Shown here piece after piece: positions 1-8,300 of a stretch of DNA of 64,000 bases; position 1 is the stretch's first letter, and every line of letters begins with the position of its first letter. The translations under genes and the position numbers were made by a program. The DNA is taken from positions 1 to 64,000 of the IMG/VR virus record IMGVR_UViG_3300025117_000028. The stretch is one strand, 5' to 3'. The notes beneath the pieces were generated by a model that saw only the letters and a list, made by a program, of their open reading frames with translations, did no database searches and was not told the DNA's origin. Origin of the DNA: a virus.

Positions 1-4
1 TATT

Positions 5-1363
5 ATGGCAGATATTACACCAGTCGTTAGTCCTCCAAATATACCAGACATAGGGTCTACTGGAGTTGCAACCCTTCCGACCATTACAGCAATATTTGAA
101 ACATATTGTATGGACGAAGCTTCTATCACAGCTAATTCCTTTCTAATTACAGGTGTTTCTGACAGAACAACTGTAGGACCTGATGGATTAGAAGTTTCTT
201 TTACACATAGTACAGATACCTCGACTATTCAAATGTCTTCTACTATTACAGGAATAGTTCGCGGCGTTTCTACTATCGACAGAATTGATGCTTCTACTGA
301 TACAAATATTTCAGCTTATGAAGTCACTATAGATGCGATTTCTTCGGCGCAAATTACTATTGATGCAAATCTAATGTCTCTATTTGAAGTTGGAGACGTT
401 ATTATCCAAGAATCAATATGTAAGAAAATAACTGCTGTCAGTGGAACCCTAGTATGGTACATAGACAATGCCACTACTCCTTTTGTAGTAGGTCCTGCTT
501 ATTTTAGAAAAATGGTTTATATTCCTTCTACGAATCAAGAAGCATATAGAACCAAAGTTAGTTTTGTTCCCTTCAGCCCTCTCACTCCTAATACTCGTTA
601 TACCGGATTAATTTCTAGTACAATCGCGCAAAAATCTTTTGGTGATCCGAATCCAGTAGCAACCACAGTAGGATATTGGCCAAGAACTATGGGTCAGTAT
701 ACTGGCACTTCTGATACTTATACTATTGCTATAACCACTTCAGGTAACACTTCTGCTGCAGAATTTACTTGGAGTCGTGCTTCTGATTCTTATACTTCTT
801 CAGCTATTCCTGTCCGTTATATCCAGGGCAAAAATATTATTTTAGATAATGGGTTAATTGTCGATTTCGATATTTATGATAAAGACAGTAATCTTGCACT
901 CTATGAGGCTGGTGATAGTTGGACAGTAACAGCTTATGCCGCGCAAACTTTAGATAATATTTTTTCTTGGAGTTTTGAAACTGGAGATGGAGGAGTAGAA
1001 GAACCTGATAGCGATACCTCTACTTATATAGATAGCGTTACTATTGAAAATATTCCAGTAGGGGAAGAAACTGATGAAATTACCATTGAAGGGATTACAT
1101 ATAATCCAAATGGATCTTACTTATCCGTTCTTTATACCGATCCTCCTATCCATTCGTTTGGAGTAGACCCTGATATTTCTACAATAACTTTTGTTTTTAA
1201 TAGAGATTTAGACGCCAGTACTGTCACAGTTGACACTATCACGGGACTACTAGAAAGTGTTGACTTCAGAACTACATATACTGGTGTTGGAAGTGAGTTC
1301 ACTATTGAATCTGGTGATATTGCCGTCAGTGGATGTAAGCTCATCCTGACGCTAGACCTATAA
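5..1363 (+). CDS. Virion protein with bacterial Ig-like (Big_5-type) domains
   Basis: This 452-residue protein is probably exposed on the virion. Residues about 10-215 open with a proline-rich lead and a pattern seen in SbsA/Big_5 Ig-like domains, ending in an LTPNTRYT motif. A second copy near residues 375-450 contains a typical STITFVFNRDLD strand motif. The middle is Ser/Thr/Ile-rich beta-strand sequence with no recognisable enzyme motif. The ATG lies four bases from the window edge, so its ribosome binding site cannot be checked and the gene could extend further upstream. It is followed by its own promoter/stem-loop region and then a probable decoration protein. A head fibre, neck whisker or decoration role is possible; the sequence does not decide between them. 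Confidence 0.55.
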   Translation: MADITPVVSPPNIPDIGSTGVATLPTITAIFETYCMDEASITANSFLITGVSDRTTVGPDGLEVSFTHSTDTSTIQMSSTITGIVRGVSTIDRIDASTDTNISAYEVTIDAISSAQITIDANLMSLFEVGDVIIQESICKKITAVSGTLVWYIDNATTPFVVGPAYFRKMVYIPSTNQEAYRTKVSFVPFSPLTPNTRYTGLISSTIAQKSFGDPNPVATTVGYWPRTMGQYTGTSDTYTIAITTSGNTSAAEFTWSRASDSYTSSAIPVRYIQGKNIILDNGLIVDFDIYDKDSNLALYEAGDSWTVTAYAAQTLDNIFSWSFETGDGGVEEPDSDTSTYIDSVTIENIPVGEETDEITIEGITYNPNGSYLSVLYTDPPIHSFGVDPDISTITFVFNRDLDASTVTVDTITGLLESVDFRTTYTGVGSEFTIESGDIAVSGCKLILTLDL

Positions 1364-1374
1364 TATGTTATAAT
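1346..1374 (+). promoter_or_regulatory. Probable sigma70-type promoter with extended -10
   Basis: CTGACG (1346-1351), a 17-base spacer, then TATAAT (1369-1374) preceded by TGT, giving an extended -10. It overlaps the 3' end of the Ig-like gene and would serve the gene at 1438. Transcription would start close to the stem-loop at 1381. Two other intergenic sites in the window share the TGNTAYAAT core. Confidence 0.5.
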
Positions 1375-1380
1375 TTTTAT

Positions 1381-1414
1381 GTTAGTTGAATCTCCTTTAA
1401 CTAACTTTTTTTTT
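1381..1414 (+). terminator. Stem-loop with T-tract between first two genes
   Basis: GTTAGTT and AACTAAC form a perfect 7-bp stem around an 11-base loop, followed directly by nine T residues. This is the classic rho-independent form, although the stem is AT-rich and short. Because the preceding promoter would start transcription at about the first stem base, it could equally form a 5' hairpin on the downstream mRNA. Confidence 0.55.
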
Positions 1415-1437
1415 AACCCTTATATGGAGTAAAACAT

Positions 1438-3180
1438 ATGGGAAATCTTCGTAAGGTATATTATGATACCTCTGAGAAACAATTAGTTGTTCGTGGCGAA
1501 TTTTCTGGTTCTGCTAATACTGCTGAACCGGTTGTTCCGGGTGGGCAAGATGTTACCCCGTTAGATCTTGATGATGACTTAACTGGTAGTGCGATTTCTG
1601 TCACTAATGCAGATGTCAACCCGGCTGCTGCAATTGCTTATTCCAAACTTGCCGCCTTAACTACTGGTAGTATTCTTCTCGGCGTTGCTAACGTTGCGAC
1701 TGTTACCGATATTAAAACCGACGGTGCAATTCTAATCGGTAATGGGACTACTGCTGCTCCTCAAGTCTTTAGTGGGGATGTCCGTATCGATAATGCTGGT
1801 ATTACCTCAATTTTAACCGGTGCGGTTGTCAACCTTGATGTTAATGATGCTGCTGCAATTGCTTATTCCAAACTTGCCGCTCTCACCAGCGCCAATATCC
1901 TTGTCGGCAGTGCCGCAAATGTTGCAACCGTAACCCCGGTTACTGGTGACATCAGTATTGATAACACAGGGCTAACTGCAATTGGTGCAGATAAAGTTAC
2001 GGCCACTATGATGCATTCAAATACTGCTGGACAAGGTTTAGAGCAGGATACCAATGGAGCAATGCAACTAAAACTCGAAACTGATCTTTCAGTATTAAAG
2101 AGTTCCTTGGTTTTAGCTAACGACCTTAAATATCTATTAAATCAACATGCGGCTGATGCAGCTGAACATACTGCCGGTGCTGACGCCACAAACTTCCCCT
2201 TAACAAGTCCCGACGCAGCTAGCCTCGCATCTTTAATTACATTAATTACAGAAATTCTAACAGATTATACTGCTCATGATGAAGACGTAGATGAGGTTGC
2301 TCCTGTCTTCCACTCAGCTACTTCTACTCTAAATGCTTTGGCTTCGATTGTCGCTCCTGCTACATTAAAAGAATGTATTACAAGATTAAATGACGTCAAA
2401 GCAAAATATAATCTACATGATGCTGACGCAACTTCTCATGGAACAGGTTCTTTACATCAATGTGGAGTTACTAACGCAGATGACGACCTTGCTATCAATA
2501 CTATTAATCCAGCTAGCATGGACATGTTTTATCAAGTACATTTCTTTGATGACTTTTTAGGGTCTGCTATTAATTTAGGGGGAACTGGTGTCTGGGATGA
2601 TGCTCATCTTACCTCTTCTGGTGCATCGGTAACTCTAGTAGCAGATGGTGCTGCTGGTCTATTATCATTAGCGATGGATGCTACTTCTGCAGCAGTAGTC
2701 ATTTCTGTTTTAGATTGGAATAATCAATTAAATTGGGATATAGATCAAGACCCAATTATTGAATTTCGTGTTCAGGTCAATCAGAGTGCAGCTGGTGCCG
2801 CTGAAACTTGTTTTGGCATGGCATCAGATCATAACGATGATACTGATGTTATTACAGCAGGTGCTTGGTTTAAAATTGTCAATCTAGAAAGTAGTTTAGC
2901 TGTTGTTGCTGAAAGTGATGACGGCGTTAATAATGTTGATGATATTGCAACCGGAACTACTCATACTAATACTGCATTTGTTACTTATAAGATTGATTTT
3001 ACGGATAAAGCTGATGTTAAGTTTTACGTAGGAGGAGCACGAGTTGCGGCTACTCAAAAGTTTAATATGGCAAACTATAGTGCTGGGCTACAGCCATATT
3101 TTAAAATTCAGAAAGCTACAGATGTCTCTACGGCTTCAATTGTCTTAGATTATGTGAAAATTACAGCTGATCGTTATTAA
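1438..3180 (+). CDS. Virion surface/decoration protein, repeat-containing with concanavalin-like C-terminus
   Basis: This 580-residue protein has three visible parts. Residues about 55-195 hold two copies of an AAIAYSKLAALT repeat unit of the kind common in phage fibre shafts. Residues about 224-342 hold a His/Asp-rich module (motifs HAADAAEH and HDADATSH) that recurs in two fibre genes far downstream. Residues about 365-580 look like a concanavalin-type beta-sandwich, starting at the FFDDFLG motif and ending at a strand rich in hydrophobic residues. The gene has an AUG with GGAG seven bases upstream. It is flanked by stem-loops on both sides and so is probably transcribed as a short, abundant message. 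That fits a major decoration or head-fibre protein. The assignment to head rather than tail is inferred from its place before the neck genes. Confidence 0.5.
   Translation: MGNLRKVYYDTSEKQLVVRGEFSGSANTAEPVVPGGQDVTPLDLDDDLTGSAISVTNADVNPAAAIAYSKLAALTTGSILLGVANVATVTDIKTDGAILIGNGTTAAPQVFSGDVRIDNAGITSILTGAVVNLDVNDAAAIAYSKLAALTSANILVGSAANVATVTPVTGDISIDNTGLTAIGADKVTATMMHSNTAGQGLEQDTNGAMQLKLETDLSVLKSSLVLANDLKYLLNQHAADAAEHTAGADATNFPLTSPDAASLASLITLITEILTDYTAHDEDVDEVAPVFHSATSTLNALASIVAPATLKECITRLNDVKAKYNLHDADATSHGTGSLHQCGVTNADDDLAINTINPASMDMFYQVHFFDDFLGSAINLGGTGVWDDAHLTSSGASVTLVADGAAGLLSLAMDATSAAVVISVLDWNNQLNWDIDQDPIIEFRVQVNQSAAGAAETCFGMASDHNDDTDVITAGAWFKIVNLESSLAVVAESDDGVNNVDDIATGTTHTNTAFVTYKIDFTDKADVKFYVGGARVAATQKFNMANYSAGLQPYFKIQKATDVSTASIVLDYVKITADRY
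1624..1655 (+). repeat. 32-nt direct repeat, copy 1
   Basis: Identical to 1849-1880 over 32 bases. It encodes the AAAIAYSKLAA segment of the fibre-type repeat in the same gene. Neighbouring bases have diverged, so the perfect core is notable. Confidence 0.8.
1849..1880 (+). repeat. 32-nt direct repeat, copy 2
   Basis: Second copy of the repeat at 1624-1655, 225 bases downstream and therefore in the same reading frame. Recombination between copies would delete 75 codons without a frameshift. Confidence 0.8.
2107..2463 (+). repeat. His/Asp-rich module, copy 1 (protein-level repeat)
   Basis: Encodes about 119 residues with two half-motifs: HAADAAEH near the start and YNLHDADATSH near the end, joined by a helical Leu/Thr-rich stretch. 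Clearly related copies are encoded at 57033-57392 and 60286-60666. The relationship is strong in protein but the bases have diverged, so this is old module sharing rather than a recent DNA duplication. Confidence 0.8.
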
Positions 3181-3193
3181 TAACCGACTGGAG

Positions 3194-3220
3194 GAGGGTG
3201 GTTTCGGCCACCCTCTTTTT
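3194..3220 (+). terminator. Strong rho-independent terminator
   Basis: GAGGGTGG and CCACCCTC form a perfect 8-bp GC-rich stem around the loop TTTCGG, followed by TTTTT. It lies 14 bases after the decoration-type gene and should stop its transcript before the neck genes. An AT-rich stretch with TATATT at 3241-3246 could be the next promoter but has no convincing -35. Confidence 0.85.
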
Positions 3221-3267
3221 CTTATGAGAACGAGTTACATTATATTATTTTTATTTTTGATGTTTAT

Positions 3268-3978
3268 ATGAGCATAGATACTAATACTTCTGTGAAGATA
3301 ATCCTTAAGGGTGGATTAAACGGCATTATGTCCGAAGCTGATTCGGACGGAAATGTTTATACCTTGCCAGAAGATTATTATTATTTCTTTAGTTCTCGTT
3401 TTACATATATGTATGCGACAATTTTAGATATTTCTATTTTTGGCGGAACTTGGGTATCTGATATTCCAGACGACACTATAGGATATGTTATATGGAAAAT
3501 TTCGCGCGAAATAGATGCCTTTGCTCAATGTACAGACTTTACTACTTTATTAACTGATGATTACTTTGCTGCTGCAGTAAACCAATATGTAGTAGGAAGA
3601 GTAATACTTAATTTATTGGGTGCAACTTCTAGTTCCGCAATGAACAGACACATACAAAATGCGCGCGGGTATTCTAAGCGCGTAGGTGATATAGAATATA
3701 GCCAATCCGGAATTCAACCTAACGATACAACTTCTGGGTTAAAAACAATATTAGATCGCGCACAAAAAAATATATCTCTCTGGGAACAGACAATCCAATC
3801 TTGTGGAGATCTTCGACCTGGTGACGATCTTGATCCTGACTTCGCAGTTAAGAGTTCTAATAGTGATCTTATCCCGCCAGTCGGTCGTGAGTGGGAAACA
3901 GGATCTGTCCCTGCTGCTAACGCAAAATATATAACTCCTCGTTACCAAACCTACTATACAGAACGCGGAAATCTATGA
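3268..3978 (+). CDS. Putative neck/head-tail adaptor protein
   Basis: This 236-residue protein is not recognised with confidence. Residues about 50-135 are predicted mainly helical and end in a VGRVILNLLG segment; the C-terminal third is Pro/Asp-rich and probably extended. It is the first gene of a tight three-gene group that ends at the tail sheath, overlapping the next by ATGA. In contractile-tailed phages this position usually holds head-tail adaptor, stopper and tail-terminator proteins, which is the only basis for the call. No good Shine-Dalgarno sequence precedes the ATG, which is unusual in this window. The nearest upstream ATG (3260) is out of frame. Confidence 0.35.
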   Translation: MSIDTNTSVKIILKGGLNGIMSEADSDGNVYTLPEDYYYFFSSRFTYMYATILDISIFGGTWVSDIPDDTIGYVIWKISREIDAFAQCTDFTTLLTDDYFAAAVNQYVVGRVILNLLGATSSSAMNRHIQNARGYSKRVGDIEYSQSGIQPNDTTSGLKTILDRAQKNISLWEQTIQSCGDLRPGDDLDPDFAVKSSNSDLIPPVGREWETGSVPAANAKYITPRYQTYYTERGNL

Positions 3979-4544
3979 GTACTCATATTGCTTATCCAAG
4001 TAGTACTGATTTATCTACCACTACTTCTATGGGAACTAAAGAAATTGATATAAGGGATGTTCTCGATCGGTTTCTACATGGTTCTTCTGTTGAGGAAGCT
4101 CACGGTGGAGTATATATATTAAGAATAGTACGGCGCGATTCTGATGATAATAAAACTATTTGCCAATGTCGAAGGAATGGACAACCCGAAGGAGATTATC
4201 GTTGCCAATATTGCCAAGGTGTAGGTTTCTTTTTTGATGAAGAAACAGTCATTTGTTATAGAGCCCCGTTAGGGATTGCTTCTACTGGTGAAACTTTTAA
4301 TAGCCCAGGTTTGTTAACTGCTGGTACATGTATGTTTTATTTCGAAGCAGGAACTTTAATGCCTAGGCGTTCAGATTTTATTATTGAACCCAAGATAGAT
4401 ATTGCAGGGAAGATTGCAAATCCTGTAAAAATAATGTATTATTGGGATATCGATGAAGTCTATCCTTTTAGGAGTGATAGATTAGGACGCATAGAATATT
4501 ACAGAGTAATAGCGAATAGGCGTCCTGAAACTTCAGAGAGTTGA
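3975..4544 (+). CDS. Putative neck/stopper protein with four-cysteine cluster
   Basis: This 189-residue protein has a compact zinc-binding-type cluster, C63-x-C65 and C77-x2-C80, with charged residues between them. After it come beta-strand segments and a motif LMPRRSDFIIEP. The pattern of a Pro/Arg then D-F-I-I resembles strands in head-tail joining proteins. It overlaps the preceding gene by four bases, so the two are probably translationally coupled. A head-tail stopper or joining role is inferred from gene order; the metal site is inferred from cysteine spacing only. Confidence 0.4.
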   Translation: MSTHIAYPSSTDLSTTTSMGTKEIDIRDVLDRFLHGSSVEEAHGGVYILRIVRRDSDDNKTICQCRRNGQPEGDYRCQYCQGVGFFFDEETVICYRAPLGIASTGETFNSPGLLTAGTCMFYFEAGTLMPRRSDFIIEPKIDIAGKIANPVKIMYYWDIDEVYPFRSDRLGRIEYYRVIANRRPETSES

Positions 4545-4577
4545 CGGAATGTATGTTGTTGAATTAAAATATAGGTT

Positions 4578-5342
4578 ATGACATCAAGACTTTTTGACAT
4601 ATTAGAGGATTTAACAACAGACGAACAACAAATCCTTACTTCTTTAGTAGAAGGAGCCGAGTCGGAGAGGGAACAGTCTCGCGCTTCTTATGCAGGAGAA
4701 GAAGGTGTTGATATAGATACGTTTTATGATTTATGTGCAAGTGTAATACAAGAGGAACAAAGATTAAATAAAACAGGTGATAGAGTCTTTTTAAGACAAT
4801 GTTTTTCTCCGGACATGATGGGGCAAGATGAAGTTTTAAGAGAGTTTAACGTTGATAACCGTCCCAACGATATAATTTCTTTTAAGTTACTGAAACGAAC
4901 TCCCGGCACGACTAAGGGGACTAACATTCCACATGATAGAGCGAGAAGGGAACTCAATCCACATGTTAGGGCTATCGTTCCTGACGAAGAATATAGTGGT
5001 TATCAAAAGTATATTTATGGGCAATTTTTTGATAATACAGTTGAATTTACCATTTGGAGTTTGACTAACAAAAATGCCGATAAAGTTGCTTTATGGTGGG
5101 AAGATGTTTTATATAAATGGCTTTGGTATTTTCAAGTGAATAGATTGGAACCAATGTTTTATCTTGGAAGAGCCGAGGATAATAAAGTGTCGGAATCTAT
5201 GTCTACGGATAAAACCATGATGAAGGATATACGACTTTTTAATAGGCCATTAATATATTTCATTCGCACCGAAAAACGCTATGTTGTAAAGGAAAAAACT
5301 TTGGAACAGGTATTTGTAAACATACACTGCACTTCAAATTAA
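4578..5342 (+). CDS. Putative tail terminator/tail completion protein
   Basis: This 254-residue protein lies directly before the sheath gene. Its second half (about 140-254) has the look of tail-terminator proteins: a strand with FFDNTVEFTIWSLT, a helix with ADKVALWWEDVLYKW, then further strands ending in VFVNIH. The alternation of alpha and beta and the partner order fit a protein that caps the tube/sheath end and joins the head. No catalytic motif is visible. The start is an ATG with only a weak AGG three bases upstream; no better start is seen. The call rests on local pattern and position. Confidence 0.45.
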   Translation: MTSRLFDILEDLTTDEQQILTSLVEGAESEREQSRASYAGEEGVDIDTFYDLCASVIQEEQRLNKTGDRVFLRQCFSPDMMGQDEVLREFNVDNRPNDIISFKLLKRTPGTTKGTNIPHDRARRELNPHVRAIVPDEEYSGYQKYIYGQFFDNTVEFTIWSLTNKNADKVALWWEDVLYKWLWYFQVNRLEPMFYLGRAEDNKVSESMSTDKTMMKDIRLFNRPLIYFIRTEKRYVVKEKTLEQVFVNIHCTSN

Positions 5343-5351
5343 GGAGAAGAC

Positions 5352-8300
5352 ATGATTGATAATTTCAGCAACCTTCCTTCGGTTGTAACCGAACAAGTTG
5401 ATGGGAATATACGCTTCTCTCCTACTCCTCGTGGGCCAATTGTTTTAGTCCTCGGGAGTGCTTCAAAAGGAACTTCTGCGGGATATTATGTATCTCGTGT
5501 TGGTGACGCTTTTAGTACTTTCGGTAAAACTGGAACTCTAACTCGCGGACTTGAAGAAGTCGCAGGATTTGGAGCTGAAAATGTATTCTTGAAGAGGATT
5601 GGCGCAAAATCGGCCACTCTTTATAATGTGGGCGGTATTGGAAACTATATCCAAACTGCTTTAAAAGATGATTCTGCTGGAGAAGACTACGAAATAGTTT
5701 ATCTTTGCCCAAGTCAAATTGCTGGTGGAGTAACTACAGGACGTTTACGCGTTCGTAATTCTAGCGGAACAGTTGTATATGACAATTATGCCGGTCTGGC
5801 CACTGTATTAGATAATGGCGAAGTTTATGTTTCTGGTACTTTTACTGAAGACTTAGACGAAGAAACTTACATCTCTACAGACGATGAAGACTGGATTTCA
5901 ATGGCTGATCTAGCTGGTGACATTATTAATGTTGCCGGTCAAGCTTTTGCAGAAGGAGATGGCGCCACCACAGAATTTCCTTTGCCTTGGTCTTTAATCG
6001 ATCCTTTCTCTGTCAAGATTTATGTTGATGAGAGCGATGGAACTGATTATGCCGAAGCAGCTTATAAGGATTTTGATTACGGTGGCAATAGTCTTCTAAG
6101 CGAATACGGTGTGCTACTTGAAAAAGATATCGCTCCGTCGGTTTCTTTCCCGGTCGCTGGTAAATATGGTTTGATGCTTCATCAAATCGAAGTATTAGGT
6201 GGGACTCTCAGTACTGGTATTACTTTAAAATTTACTGACCAAAATGGTGATGACATCGATGGTACAGGAAATAGTTATGATACTATTTCTGTAGATGCTG
6301 CTTCTACTCCTGCACAAGTTGCTGCTGCGATTAACGGTCATTCTGTTATTGAGCATAAGCTTTTCGCCAAAGTTAGCAGCAACTATGTAAATATCTTCGA
6401 TATTCAAAACCCGACTACACAAGACTCTGGTTTATTCTATATTGAATGTACCTCTGGTGCTGCTGCTATAGTCTTAAAATCTCAAAACCCGGAAGATGTA
6501 GCTGCTGGTGTTGCTAGTAACATTAGTTTCGTAAACTCAAGTCTCCAAATCACCAAAACTGATGGTTGGGGTACTGGAGTTGAAGAAGAAATGCTATTAG
6601 AGATTTGGGGAGATGAAGATGACAATGTAGGGTCAACCTATATCACTGCTGTTATTGGTGGTGGAACTATCATAGAAGTAACAGAACAAGATTTTATTTT
6701 TGGTTGTGTCGATGAATCTGCGGGCGCAAATGTCCGTTATCGTATCTCTAACCGCATGATGCCAATAGTAAAATTCGGAACTGCTCTTCCTGCTGCGACC
6801 GGATCAACAGCTATCACTCTTGATGGTTTTGGTTTTGTTAGTGCTCATGATGGAATAGATACAACTAATAGCGTTTTATTTGTTCCTGGTACTGCAAATT
6901 CTGATGAATTACTTGCAGGACTAGATGGAGCAAGTCTCGAAATGTGTCCTCATGCTAGTACTCTTCGTCATCAAGTTGGGTTAGATGGTGGTTTACTTGA
7001 GGCCTCAGGATATACTCTTGCGACTACAGAAGAACCTACCGTTACCAATGTACAAGACTTAATTCTTGCTTATTATCCTATTGACTATACTTGTGGTACT
7101 GGCTTAAACACCGGTAAGTATGGTACAGAAGGAAATGGTAATTCTGGTGCAATTACTCTGGCGATTGCTTCAGGAGCAGCTTTAACTATTACTAATGGCG
7201 GATGGAACGAAAATATTTCGATAGCCCTTCAAACTACTAGTAGTATTTGGACTGGTGTTCCTACCACTAGTTATGCTGATGGTGAAATCACTATGACACT
7301 AAATGCTCCTTCAACAGCTGATTTATCCGACCCGATAAATTGGCTTGCTGCTGGTGAAGAAGTATATTTATATGTTGATACTACAGACGTAGCCGAAGCA
7401 GGATGGTATGAGGTTATCGATCTCAATGACACTACCGATGTATTGACACTGGTAGGTACTGCTAACTTTACAGGTAACGGAGCAAATATTACTTCCTTAT
7501 TCTTTGCGGATAATGATGCTAACACTCCTGCTTTAATCAACACAGCTCTCATTGCTGCTGATAGTTCTTATCGTTTCTTGAATGATGCTGGTGGCGTTTC
7601 TACTTCTACTATCCCTATTACTGAAGCTGTGTCGTTTGCCACTTTAGCAAGCGGCGTTGACGCTACTTGGACTTTCACTGATGCGACTAGTGCTGGTAGT
7701 GCTGTATATGATAAGGGATATTGGGAAACTACTGTAGGTTGGTCAATAGTTTGGACTGGTGGATCTGTCAATGAATTCGCACTTTCTGGTTGTATAACTG
7801 GTGGAACTTTAATCAGTGCTGCGATGTTAAGTGTCGGAGACATAATACAATTCGTAGATCTAACAGATAGTCCTGCTTTTATAGTGGAATCGGCAGTTGC
7901 TTCGGGTTCCGACTTGAGAGTTATTGTTCGAGATTCTACCCAAGATATTTCTGCCTTATTACCTGCTATCTCTCAAGGCGCTATTGTTGGTAATGTTGTT
8001 CTTGGTGGTTCTGGCGATGGTATTGTTATTCGCAAGGATAACTCTTATGAAATTCCAGAGTCAGTATTAAGTTATGACGATGTAGATATCACAACTGACG
8101 TCGTATATTGGACTCAAGACGCTACAGATCCTAAGTCTACTGCCGTTTCCATTGACGGAGATGAAAGTAACTTAGATGTTGTTGATGAACTTGAGAATAG
8201 TATTACTATTGATGCGATCACTTATGCTTCTCTATCTGACGAACAAGCAGTAGAACAGATTGCGATCGTAGAAGCCGATGAAGCTTTTGCGACTTACTCT

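Noticed and set aside
3241-3246. TATATT as a promoter for the neck genes
   Set aside because: It follows a strong terminator, which makes a promoter plausible, but there is no -35 and no TGN extension; not strong enough to list.
3337-3354. ADSDGN in the neck-type protein, which looks like the RNA polymerase metal loop
   Set aside because: No third Asp, no barrel-like flanks and a small protein; the resemblance to the 1435-aa protein's ADSDGD is taken as chance.
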